Assembly (NCBI RefSeq): GCF_003597395.2
Contig: NC_133771.1
Span: 126,206,348-126,270,347 of the forward strand
Direction: 5' to 3'
Length of the DNA: 64,000 bases
Origin: Chelonoidis abingdonii
Lineage: Eukaryota; Chordata; Testudines; Testudinidae
Shown here: one piece after another, positions 50,601 through 59,040 of the stretch
How the letters are laid out: each line of letters opens with the position of its first letter
How positions within the stretch are numbered: the first letter of the stretch is position 1
The notes under the pieces: model-generated
Seen by the model: the letters and a program-made list of their open reading frames with translations, nothing else
What the model was told of the DNA's origin: nothing
Databases searched by the model: none
Program-made: the position numbers and the translations under genes

Positions 50601-53600
50601 TAAGTAATTTTGTTCAAAATTTCTTATTAGTTTGTTTTTTGTCCTCTCCCCAAAAACAACTCCCCCCACCCAAAAACAAACCTGAAAAAATATTCAAAAA
50701 TTGCTTTTGTTAAAAAATAAATTCCTTTTGGTTTCTGGGGTTTGTGGGGGGCTAGGGGGAGAGGTGAGGGTTGGTTTTTGGCCAATAAAAAAAAACAGGA
50801 CATTTTGAGCAAAAAGAACGTTTTTTTATTTAGATCAAAACTATTTTTATTAAAAAAATGACTTTTTTAAAAACTAACTCTAGTTTGGGCCTGTAGTTAG
50901 CTTTGGCTTATCCATTAATATTGTTGGAATAAAATGTTTAAAATTCAATACTAATGAATACAAAATTAAAATACTGAAAGATAGACATTATAAGCTCTAA
51001 ACAGAATATTTATGATGCTGCTTCATTTGGCATTCTAGTAAAGGGTAAGACATTTCCTACACAGGTTGTGACTGTACTTAAAATAGGCAGTTTAAGGGAA
51101 TAATCATGCACATGTTGAAGTCAATAGCAAAAGTCCCATTTATTTCAATAGGAGCATTCTAATTTCTATAATTTAAGTGCACCATGCAAAATTAGAAACT
51201 GTTTTCTGAACACTGGGCCTAAACATTTTCAATCACTGCTTTAAAAGTGGAGACTGAGAGGCAGAGATTAGTATCCAGGAGGAGAGAGTTCCACTTCCTA
51301 GGACTCAGTACAAGAAAGACTCAGATAGCCACCATCGTTAAGGCCTAGTGATGGGAAACCTTACAAGACTGATAGCATCAAGACAAGACTTAGTTTGTGG
51401 CTGGAATTGAAACCTTCTTCTAAGTCAAGAAGGAAAAAGTTAGTCATCTTTCAACATTTTCGCTCTCTTTTTTTTTTTTTGGCAGATATGGCAGAATCCG
51501 TATTTACCTCTATTCCTGCATCGGGGTAGGGTTATGTGGCCTCGTTGTGGCATTTGCACCAAATTTTTCCATATTTTTGATCTTTCGCTTCCTACAAGGT
51601 GTATTTGGAAAGGGAACCTGGATGACAGCTTATGTTATTGGTAAGAAATGTACTTTTCCCCTTTTTTGGGAGGGGAGATTGAGGGAATGGATGTTGGTGG
51701 ACAGACTACCTGAATGTGAAGCCAGGTGAGAACTGCACAGTTGTTCACCAGTGATCTGAGGTGAAAGGAACCAATGGGGAGAGAGCATCGCTGAAACATA
51801 ACATAACCTTGATGCAAATAGCCCATCCAGAGCCCCTCTAATAACTCTGATATCTGGCTGTTCAAAATCAGCCACCAAGTGATCCACCTCAATGCTCCAT
51901 CCCGGAGAAACTTTTCTCCCTTAGCTTCACAAATGTTATGCAGAGCACTGCAGGCTGCTATGATCATGGGAATATTTTCTTCACTGAGGTCTAACCTGCC
52001 AAAAAGGCAGCACCAGTGACCCTTTAATCTACCAAATGCACATTTAATGGACATTCTGCAGCAGCTGAGCCTGTTGTTGAAGCACCCCTTGCTGCTGTCA
52101 AGGTTTCCGGTGTAAGGCTTCATGAACCACGGGAGTAAGGGGCAGGCAGAGTCTCCCAGGATCACTATTGGCATTTCCACATCCCCTCTTGGAATATTTT
52201 GGTGTGGAAAGAAAGGTCCTGGAAGCAGCTCTCTATATGGGCCAGTGTTCCTGAAGATATGTGCACCTTCCCTGACAACCCCACAATTATATCAGTGAAA
52301 CAACCCCAGTGATCCACCAGCACCTGCAATACCATAGAGAAGTAGCCCTTTCTGTTGATGTAATCTGTTGCAAGATGGTCTGGGGCCAAAAGTGGGATAT
52401 ATATGCCATCTATTGCCCCACTGCAGTTAGGGAATCCCATTGCTGCAAAGCCATCCATTATTTCCCATACATTGAGTCACAGTCCTTCGGAACAGGAGGC
52501 AATTAAAGGCCCTGTACACTTGTATAATCACAACCCCTACGGTGGACTTCCTAACTCCAAACCGATTTGCGACTGACCAATAGCAGTTGGAGTTGCCAGC
52601 TTCCACACAGTGATTGCTACTTGCTTTTTCTACCATGTGGGCAGCTCTCATTTTGGTGTTCTTGCACTACAGGGCAGGGACAAGTTCCACACAGTTCCAG
52701 GAAGGTGACTTTGCACATCTGAAAGTTCTGCAGCCACTGCTCATTATCCCAGAGATGCATTATGATGCAATCCCATCACTCAATGCTTGTTTCCCAAACC
52801 CAATAGCGATGCTCCACTGTGTGCAGCTCCTTTGTGAATTCTTACATCAATCTTGAATTGTTTCTTTCCATGGCACAGAGCAGGACAGACACCGCTGATT
52901 CATTTTCAGATGTGTAGGTCATGAAATACTGCAGGATCGGCTGTGTTGTGTTCATAACAAGAGTGGAGAGTAGTGCAGGATTCATGCTATCAGGAAGAGA
53001 TGGCAGGCACACAGTTTACAGGGGCAGTTGAAAAGTAGTTGGAAACTCATGGAATGACGAGATGGAGAAAACTGCATCATGGGATGGTGAGCCTGCACCT
53101 ATGATGCACTGTGATCCATTCCCAGAACTCTGAGCAGCAGAAGGTGGTGAGTTGCACAGTGGGATAGTGACCCATGGTGCACTTCTTTCTCTGTTGATGC
53201 TGGAGCACCAACTGTGGATGCACTCCACCAACACAAGCAGCTCTGTGTGAACATGCACAAGCGATGTAATTACAGTGGTTTATGAGCGTCGACATAAATT
53301 AAGTCAACTTAACTCTGTAGTGTACATATAGCCTTGGAATGCAAAGTCTCTTTTTCGAAAGTAATGTAGGTACTTAACAGCCTAAGGGCTTGTCTACACT
53401 GCAGCTGCACTTCTGTAGTGCTTCAGTGTAGACACTACCTACACAGATGGGAGAGGTTCTCCCATCTGTGTAAGTAATCTACCTCCCTGAGAGGTGGTAG
53501 CTAGGTCAATGGAAAAATTCTTCCATCGATGTCTTAGGTGGCTTAACTATGCCAGTTAATGGTGTTGATTTTTCCCTGAATGACGTAGTTATGCTGACCT

Positions 53601-56600
53601 AATTTTCTAGTATTGGCCACACCTTGGTCAGTCTGATTTATTTATCCCTTTGCTTTACCAGCAGGTACATTTGAGGCTGATCAGTGGCCTAAGTTACTAT
53701 GCATCCGATGAAGTGGGTATTCACCCACAAAAGCTCATGCTCCAAAATGTCTGTTAGTCTATAAGGTGCCATAGGACCAGGACTGGCGCCAGGGTTTCTG
53801 GTGCCCTAGGCGCCGGGCCATTTCGCCGCCCCACGCACAGGTCTCACGGCTCTGGTGGAGCTGCCGCAGGCATTCCCGCAGAGGGTCCGCTGGTCTGTGG
53901 CTCCAGTGGAGCTGCTGCAGGCATGCCTGCGGCAGGTCCACTTGAGCCATGGGACCAGCGGACCGTCCGCAGAAATGCCTGTGGCAGCTCCACCGGAGCC
54001 ACGAGACCAGCAGACCCTCCGCAGGCACGACTGCGGCAGCTCCACTGGAGCCGCCTGCCGCTCCCCTGGCAAAATCCCGCCCCCCTCATAATGCTGGCGC
54101 CCTAGGCGACTGCCTAAGTCACCTAAATGAAAGCACCGGCCCTGCACAGGACTCTTCGCTGCTTTTATGCCTCATATATCGATCTATAGGGAACATATAC
54201 ACTTGGAGGTTGGTTCCTGTAATATTCTGAAGATATACTCTTCAAATTATTGACACAGTACTTTGGAACAATCCAAGAAGAGGCTGCCCCCAAAGAATCT
54301 TAGATTTTACACTGAGCCAAGTTTTTACTGGGACAAGATTTTGGGTATACAGATTGAGTCTCTGAGCCATGATGTTAAGGAGCTCTCAGCCACCAGTGAT
54401 ACAAATTCCTCTGCATCTGCACAGGGTCAACCTCCCCACAATCAAGTTAAAAAAAAAAAAGAGCAAAAGTAATTAACTTAATTCTTAAGTACCAACTTTA
54501 TAAACTCTTATGATAAAGAAACACAAAAATAATAGCTTATTTTCTATTACATAACAGGGCTATTTCATAATCCACATATATTATTTTCAGAGTTATACAT
54601 AAATAGAAACAAAAAACCCAAACCAATTAAATCTAACAGGTTAGTCCCCACAAACTCACAGCTCACAGTGAGAAGTAACACAGAGTTCCAAAAGTTGTAG
54701 TCGGAGCTCTCTTCAGTCTCAGTTAGAATCTTTGCTCATGAATTCAAAACAGTCTGTTGAGTCAAAAACACTGCAGCAATATATTCCCACCTCTTGCTGG
54801 CAGAAATCTCTACTTGAAGCCCACAAAGAACTTTCTCCTTCTCTGCTGAATTGTAGAATGACTCAATCAGCTAATCAGCCAATTAACCAACCAATCAGTA
54901 TTAAGTTTATACATGAAAAATTCTGTTACAATAAAAATACATAACCGAGAAGAGCCAAATACAGATGACTCTTTCTCTAGTGTCACATGTAACTAAGAAG
55001 AGAGATTATGACCCATACTGGTTAAGACAATTTAACTAAAACAGTTTGGCTAAAAATCAAATAACATTCCAGGTATACAATGAAAATGAAAGAAGATAAT
55101 CATAGAAAGAAGAAATGGGAGCAGGAAACTAACTCTGCCAGTGGTGCCCTGTGTTGGAGAGTTATCCATAACACTACCTGCTGCAGAATGCTTCAGAGTT
55201 AGGGGAAGCCAGCCTCCTCCTGCACCTGAGCTTCTCCCAACCCATGTAGGTCGTGTGTCTTTTTATAAAGCAGCTTGTCGTAGTATTAATCCTCGATTTG
55301 AACATTAGAGTTCAAATATAAGGTACTAGCTTGAAGTCCTCTAAGCTTAATCTCCAGCTTAGATCTGATAGGCTGCCACCAGGTCAGGAATTGATAGGGC
55401 CTGACCCCCCTTTCCTCTCTCTGGTGTCCCCAACCCTCCCCTGGGGGGACCTCCAGATAACCTGTTTCTCTGCTTCCCAAGAGATAAGCGTTCTTTTCCC
55501 TCAGGACAATTGAGATGCAAAATACCAACAGCTTGGCTTTGCCTTTCCCCGTTCCTGCCTTCCCGTGAGGGAGACAGATACCTGATACAGAGGTTTCAAT
55601 TTCTCTGCCTTACTAGAAAAAGAACTTCCACAAGTTTTGAAAAAGAAAGCTTTATATAGAAAAAGAGAAAATACAGAATAATAACTTGCATAAAAATTAA
55701 TACAGGCTCCTACTTAAGAAAATATGAACAACCCAGTCTGATTTAAAAAATAGCCAATTTAAATAGACCAGCAATCACACACAGTAAGTACAAAGCAAAG
55801 CATATCATAGCCGATTTTACTTTGTTTCCGTTTTGTACTCACTGCCTTTTAGTAGAATGAGAAGAAGATTGGAATTAGCAAGATAGCTTGTCCCTCACAG
55901 CCGAGGAAGCAACAAAGACCCAGCAATCCACATCTGTAAATACAACACAAAGCTCCTCATAGCCGAATTACTTTGTTTCCCTTTGTACTCACAGACTTTT
56001 GGTAGAATATTTGAGATAAGAGGGAGTTAGGAGGAAACTTGTTTACTCATAGCCGAGGAAACAACAAAAGACCCCGAGTATACAAATTCCCGCCCCTGAC
56101 TTTAAACAATCCAGTTCTCTGATTGGTCTTCTGGTCAGGTGTTTGGTTACCCTTTCCAGGTAAAAGAAACTTAACCCCTACCTTACCCATCTACTTATGA
56201 CACAGCTGCCTTAACTATTTGCCTTCAATGGAGTCTAAGTTCAGCTACAGGGAGCCTATTGAGTATGACCAAAAGTGCAGCACCCAATTCCAGAAATGTC
56301 TGGACATGGAACGCTAACTGTGCATTGGCCTAGCAACAGTGACCCAGAGAACTCATTCTTCCCCCTTTCTCCTCTCTAATAGCTCCCTATTAGGCACATG
56401 GGTTACACATACTTTTTTTAAAAAAGGGAATCTTCAGTTGTAATCCAAGGTAGAACCCCCTGCATAACCGTGAGCCAACATTGCAAATGTAATGTTTTTA
56501 ACTTGAATAGGGTTTATTTCTGTTTGTTTTTTCCCTCTCTTCAGTGACAGAAATAGTTGGCTCAGATCAGCGAAGGATTGTTGGAATTGTGATACAGATG

Positions 56601-59040
56601 TTCTTCACCCTTGGAATAATGATTCTTCCTGTGATTGCCTACCTGATTCCCACATGGCAGGGGATTCAGCTGGCCATAACACTCCCCAATTTTCTTTTCC
56701 TGCTATATTACTGGTAACGTTGTGTTCATTTGATCTCTGTAGGTTCATGCTTTGCATTCAGATCTAGATCGGCAAATTCTTAAAAAGAGGGTTTCCCTGA
56801 ACTTTCCAGAAATTACTGTTGGATGCATTTCCGATTAAGACCTGGTTACAAAATATGAAGTGAAAAAACAACAACTTTGTGGCCTTTCTGATTAGTCGAA
56901 CTATATAAGAGCCATAGTCTGACATTTTCTAATAGATTTTACAGGTCTAGAATCCACCAAAAATGTCCCTCACAATATGCCTATATTTTCACGAGTGGAC
57001 TTCTGTTACCATTGGGTCCATCCTCCAAAGTTCCCTGGTTGCCTTGTAGAGGCCTCGTAGGCTTGGTTTCTAAATTAAACTTCTTTGGAGGATCTCATAT
57101 ACATGTTTTTGAAAGTTTAATTACATTTATTTGTGACAATACTGTCCCAGTAGTAGCCAAGGAATTTCACTCAGTTCTTCCCTAGGTGTTCACAAAGGAA
57201 GCAAACATCTTGAGCCAAAAATTGTTCATTGATGTAATTCAACTGAGTACACAGGAGGTACACCAGGACTGAATTTGGCCTTGCAGAGTTCAATGTACCA
57301 AGTATGAAAAGAGGGGAGAGAGCAGTGGTTGGTAGAATCACACCCATTAGAAGTTTTAAACATTATTTTTGTTGTTAATTTACTCTTTGACTCTGTGGCA
57401 CTATGATTCCCTGACACAGTATTCTACAAAGAGATTATTGGAAGGTCAGGGGACTTTCCAAGTGCCAGGAAACGCTTGAGAGGAACAAGAACCTCACAGA
57501 GATGTTAATTAATGTGTATATTTGGCTTGACCACAAGCAATATTTCATTTGAATGGAGTGAGAAAGGCCCAGGGTTGAACAGGAATGGAGAGTGAACTAC
57601 TTTACCTTCTCTTTTGTAGGAGTTGTCCTCCAAGTCAAGGTTGAAGTACTTTAGTTAGGGCAGTGTGGGGAAGTATGCACTACTGCTGAATCAGCTGCTC
57701 ATATGCATCATTCTCTTCCCAGCTGTGTGCTTCAACCCTGACCTGAAGGGAACTACATCTCTGGGTAAAAAGGTAATTCATTCTCCATGTCATTCACTCC
57801 TTTTCCTCTCTGAGACTGTCAGCAAAGTGCCACTTAGTGCAAACCCTGGTGACGAGTTTTAATAAAACTTTGCACTTATAGAGTTACAGTGATTTTCATC
57901 TAAAACTCTCAAAGCACTTTACAAAGGTGAGTAACTATCCTCCATTGCAGTTGGAGAAACTGAGGCAGTAAGTGATTTGTCAAAGTTCTCACAACAAGCT
58001 AGTGACAGAGCTGGGACTAAATCTAAAGTCTACAATCACCCAACCCCATGCTTAACTGTGTCCTAAGAACTAGAGAGACAAGCAGTGCTTAATTTGTGGC
58101 AGGGCTGAGCTCCAGCACCTCTAGGCTTGGCAGTTCCTAGCCCTGGTACCTCTGGGCTTGCTATGTCAGTTTTGAAAGTAAAAAAATTGCTCGAGCCCCA
58201 ACGTATAATTTTTTGAGTCCCAGCACCTCTTTCATTATAAATTAAGCACTGGAGACAAGGTGGATGTGGTCATATCTTTTACTGGACCAACTTCCGTTGG
58301 TGAGAAATAAGCTGAAGAAATCTGGAGGTCTGACCAAGAGCTCTGTGTGGCTCAAAAGCTTCTCTCTCCCACCAAGAGAAGTTGTTCCAATAAAAGATAT
58401 TACCTCACCCACCTGCGTCTCTAATATTCTGGGACCAACACAGCTACTACTGCAGGGCAATGCTAATAACTAGGCCAGGTCAAGAACTCCTTTCACTTAG
58501 ACTGTCAATCAACCATTTGATCTGAGCTAGATTAGGTCCTCCAATGTAGATGCAAAAAATTACATGTCCTGTCACCAATTCCCTATGTTACCCAGCTTCT
58601 GGGCCTTAGGAAACTTTCAGGAAAGTTGAGCAAGACCTAACAACTATTTAATAAAAAAGATAAAGATAAATGGCTGAATGTTGCATGTGAACTGTAAACA
58701 ATCTACTAGTTCTCAAGCTGTGCTCCATGGACCTTTCTGGTTGTCCATGGCATGAAGTATTTTGAGAGTCAAGCTGAAAGTTAACTGGGGAGCTGGGTAT
58801 AATTTCTATCTTGTTGAGAGGCTGAAGAATTACTGCATTAGGTGTTAATGCGGGTGATGATTCCCATGGTTTTCTAAAGACACAATTAAGCAAAATCCTT
58901 GCCTCCCTCTGTGCTTTTACAGGGCAGTTCCTGAATCTCCACGCTGGCTACTGACACGCAAAAAAGGAGAAAAGGCATTAAACATTATGCACACCATTGC
59001 CAAGCACAATGGAAAATATCTCTCTCCGCATTACTCTGAG
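35215..59040 (+). CDS. SLC22A3: SLC22A3 (OCT3) gene, exons 1-5 of a larger gene
   Basis: Organic cation transporter 3, the extraneuronal monoamine carrier (uptake-2), a 12-TM MFS protein of the plasma membrane. It moves monoamines and cationic drugs along the electrochemical gradient. Five exons join in frame: 417, 104, 155, 169 and 118 nt, with intron phases 0, 2, 1, 2, 0, encoding residues 1-321. All donors are GT and all acceptors AG. Intron sizes are 13430, 2320, 4904 and 2209 bp, and intron 5 runs past the window. The visible part covers TM1 to TM6 and most of the TM6-TM7 loop, so TM7-12 and the 3' end are missing only because the window ends. No stop or frameshift is present. Identity as SLC22A3 rests on the MPSFDE...GEFGRFQ N-terminus, the HSTIVSE loop end and exon 2-4 residues closer to OCT3 than to OCT1/2. 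Confidence 0.95.
36545..37245 (-). repeat. Old interspersed repeat split by an LTR
   Basis: Two halves of one repeat flank the LTR: 'cccattattatttatttgta' on the left, and 'tgccccagtcctggatcagg', 'ccccttgtgctaggtgctgt' and 'gaagagtttatagtct' on the right. The reverse-complement family member is at 46263-46487, and a weaker one is near 59698-59790. Confidence 0.55.
36596..37142 (+). mobile_element. Solo LTR in SLC22A3 intron 1, TGTGA...TCACA ends
   Basis: A 547-bp element starting TGTGATGACC and ending GGTTCTCACA, so its outer five bases are inverted repeats. Flanks are TTGTA (36591-36595) and TTATA (37143-37147), a 5-bp duplication with one mismatch. The first half is rich in 'gtcag' and 'ggcag' words, and a TATA-like 'gtttatatactgg' lies at about 36955, which suggests plus orientation. 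It interrupts an older repeat, which confirms insertion. Confidence 0.7.
37246..44462. other. Unassigned sequence within SLC22A3 intron 1
   Basis: About 7.2 kb without recognisable exons. It contains a MITE-like remnant near 38437-38530 ('ggagattttcaaaggcatga' mirrored by 'ttatgccttagaaaatct'), a weak CR1-like trace near 39340-39410, a C-run near 40315-40327 and a GT microsatellite at 43660-43681. Confidence 0.4.
43660..43681. repeat. (GT)n microsatellite
   Basis: About eleven GT units, 'gtgtgtgtgtgtgtgtgtgt'. Confidence 0.85.
44463..44850 (-). mobile_element. CR1 LINE 3' fragment
   Basis: Starts with the inverted CR1 terminus 'catagaatcataggtcatc', followed by 'cagtcccctgcactcaaag', 'gtctaacctgttcttaaaa', 'gaaagttttttctaatgtc' and 'cccctctcagtcttctctt'. 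Non-coding and 5'-truncated. Confidence 0.9.
45055..45422. mobile_element. hAT-type MITE with 8-bp target duplication
   Basis: A 368-bp element with imperfect terminal inverted repeats, left caggggtgaaagtaac and right acttttacttctg. Flanks are GACATTAC (45047-45054) and GACACTAC (45423-45430), an 8-bp duplication with one mismatch, as hAT transposons make. The interior is GC-rich (45090-45300) and generates chance open frames. Confidence 0.75.
45535..45799 (+). repeat. Interspersed repeat, 'gaagagctctgtg...aagatatta' family, split by a MITE
   Basis: Blocks 'agctcgaaagcttgtttct' and 'aatagaaattgg' are on the left of the nested MITE. 'ttcaatataagatattac' and 'atatcctgggactaatgc' are on the right. 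Further members are at 58071-58450 and 61859-61950. Confidence 0.7.
45596..45727. mobile_element. hAT-type MITE nested in an older repeat
   Basis: A 132-bp element, left end cagtgatgctgaaac, right end ccagcacctatg, decayed terminal inverted repeats. The flanks ATTGGTCT and GTTGGTTC share a TTGGT core, a degraded 8-bp duplication. Excising the element restores the surrounding repeat. Confidence 0.6.
46263..46487 (+). repeat. Old interspersed repeat
   Basis: The blocks 'ctgtatttgtaaaacacct', 'agcataggagggctttgg' and 'tcctgactggggcctctct' followed by an AT-rich 'attaataataat' tail match the reverse complement of the split repeat at 36545-37245. Confidence 0.5.
46488..49061. other. Unassigned distal part of SLC22A3 intron 1
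   Basis: No exon recognised before exon 2. MITE-like traces with 'tccaaagcacctaag' (near 46495) and 'aggtgcctaaatatgg' (near 47983) are related to the palindrome at 7953-8122. Confidence 0.4.
49062..49165 (+). CDS. SLC22A3: SLC22A3 exon 2
   Basis: 104 nt encoding residues 140-174 (the last codon is split). It reads [19 protein letters not shown] and continues through TM2 to GYAADR, the first part of the MFS signature G-x-x-x-D-R-x-G-R (G169, D173, R174). The motif is completed across the intron in exon 3. Acceptor 'ttcccacag', donor GTACAG. Residue 140 is Tyr, where mammalian OCT3 has Phe. Confidence 0.95.
49166..51485 (+). other. SLC22A3 intron 2
   Basis: A 2.3-kb phase-2 intron. It has a (GA)n microsatellite near 50260-50282 and an AT-rich, partly self-complementary stretch near 50600-50890 that may be a MITE. 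The acceptor follows a strong T-run (51468-51480), 'ttttttggcag'. Confidence 0.85.
50260..50282. repeat. (GA)n microsatellite
   Basis: About ten GA units at 'gggagagagagagagagaga', in SLC22A3 intron 2. Confidence 0.8.
51486..51640 (+). CDS. SLC22A3: SLC22A3 exon 3
   Basis: 155 nt encoding residues 174 (completed) to 226 (split). It starts with YGRIRIY, completing the DRYGR motif, then TM3 (about 179-198), a short loop with AFAPNF and TM4 (about 204-222) containing [14 protein letters not shown], a strongly conserved OCT segment. Acceptor 'ttggcag' after a long T-run, donor GTAAGA. No frame disruption. Confidence 0.95.
51720..53334 (-). pseudogene. Decayed PIF/Harbinger transposon with broken transposase
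   Basis: Minus-strand frames spell a HARBI1-like DDE transposase broken by frameshifts. 52427-52651 has a '[14 protein letters not shown]' helix-turn-helix-like part. 52165-52458 has [15 protein letters not shown] with the first catalytic Asp. 51720-52180 has [15 protein letters not shown] with the second catalytic Asp and then [10 protein letters not shown], where the family has the catalytic Glu before AFGRLK but this copy reads KC. The 5' terminus on the minus strand is preserved at 53300-53334 as aggctatatgtacactacag. The 3' terminus was not found, so that end is truncated. It cannot encode active transposase. The element begins about 80 bp beyond the SLC22A3 exon 3 donor. Confidence 0.88.
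53385..53635. mobile_element. Harbinger-like MITE, 'agggcttgtctacact' terminus
   Basis: The left end agggcttgtctacactgcag shares its core with the terminus of the adjacent Harbinger element. The right end is a degenerate inverse ('ctagtattggccacacctt'). The interior is mirror-rich ('gatgggagaggttctcccat'). Confidence 0.6.
53700..54190 (+). repeat. Turtle interspersed repeat interrupted by a MITE
   Basis: Left part: 'gcatccgatgaagtgggtat', 'caaaagctcatgctcc' and 'tgttagtctataaggtgcc'. Right part after the MITE: 'aggactcttcgctgctttta'. The reverse-complement copy is at 11229-11365 and a 93-bp copy is at 20268-20360. Confidence 0.75.
53778..54144. mobile_element. hAT-type MITE with 8-bp target duplication
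   Basis: A 367-bp element. Left end: caggactggcgccagggttt. Right end: gcaccggccctg. 'tgccctaggcgcc' on the left is mirrored by 'ggcgccctaggcga' on the right. Flanks are CATAGGAC (53770-53777) and CACAGGAC (54145-54152), an 8-bp duplication with one mismatch. The interior consists of imperfect GC-rich repeats with 'ggcagctccac' and 'tccgcaggca' words in both directions. These give overlapping open frames of up to 113 codons that are not genes. Confidence 0.82.
54191..55275. other. Unassigned AT-rich sequence in SLC22A3 intron 3
   Basis: No exon seen. The A-rich run near 54450 and the AT-rich composition hint at a further decayed LTR, but I could not find termini. The stretch 55140-55275 continues at 56203 after the LTR, so it is the insertion host. 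Confidence 0.35.
55276..56202 (-). mobile_element. Solo LTR in SLC22A3 intron 3, perfect 5-bp duplication
   Basis: A 927-bp element reading TGTCGTAGTA at its left edge and ending ACTTATGACA. On the minus strand it therefore starts TGTCATAAGT and ends ACGACA. It is flanked by CAGCT at 55271-55275 and 56203-56207, a perfect 5-bp target duplication. It belongs to the same family as the LTR at 599-1364 (shared 'acctgaccag' and 'agatctaagctgg' blocks). No internal region, so it is a solo LTR. Its orientation is opposite to the host gene. Confidence 0.9.
56545..56713 (+). CDS. SLC22A3: SLC22A3 exon 4
   Basis: 169 nt encoding residues 226 to 282 (split). It begins [15 protein letters not shown], the conserved start of the TM4-TM5 linker in OCTs, then TM5 (about 237-258), [14 protein letters not shown] and TM6 (about 264-281) ending LLYYW. 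Acceptor 'tctcttcag', donor GTAACG. Confidence 0.95.
57865..58070 (-). mobile_element. MIR-like SINE remnant
   Basis: The words 'agcactttacaaaggtg', 'ggagaaactgaggcagtaa', 'gtgatttgtcaaag' and 'agctagtgacagagctggga' follow the reverse-MIR order seen at 4300-4510. Confidence 0.7.
58071..58450. repeat. Inverted interspersed repeat, split by a MITE
   Basis: 'gagacaaggtggatgtggtc' and 'atatcttttactggaccaac' at the left are mirrored at the right by 'gttccaataaaagatattac' and 'ctcacccacctgcgtctc', forming a large imperfect palindrome. It ends 'ccaacacagctactac'. Other members: 45535-45799 and 61859-61950. Confidence 0.7.
58083..58251. mobile_element. hAT-type MITE with perfect 8-bp target duplication
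   Basis: A 169-bp element with terminal inverted repeats, left cagtgcttaatttgtggc and right ttataaattaagcactg. It is flanked on both sides by GAGACAAG (58075-58082 and 58252-58259), a perfect 8-bp duplication. It sits in the left edge of the older palindromic repeat. Confidence 0.9.
58923..59040 (+). CDS. SLC22A3: SLC22A3 exon 5
   Basis: 118 nt completing W282 and encoding residues 283-321. It begins [19 protein letters not shown], with the PESPR-W signature at the cytosolic end of TM6 shared by SLC2/SLC22 carriers. The basic loop towards TM7 follows. It ends HYSE followed by donor GTACTT in phase 0. Acceptor 'ttttacag'. Confidence 0.95.

Larger units (their letters stand above)
51641..56544 (+). 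other. SLC22A3 intron 3
   Basis: A 4.9-kb phase-1 intron that is mostly transposon. It holds the Harbinger remnant (51720-53334), a Harbinger-like MITE (53385-53635), an hAT MITE nested in a turtle repeat (53700-54190) and a reverse solo LTR (55276-56202). The acceptor is in 'ccctctcttcag'. Unassigned parts are 54191-55275 and 56208-56530. Confidence 0.85.
56714..58922 (+). other. SLC22A3 intron 4
   Basis: A 2.2-kb phase-2 intron. It holds a MIR-like SINE (57865-58070), an hAT MITE (58083-58251) and the inverted repeat it landed in. The rest is unassigned. The acceptor is 'gtgcttttacag'. Confidence 0.85.

Noticed and set aside
51635..52651. A possible domesticated HARBI1-like gene
   Set aside because: The frames shift at least twice, the catalytic Glu region is altered and one end of the element is lost, so it is a dead transposon.
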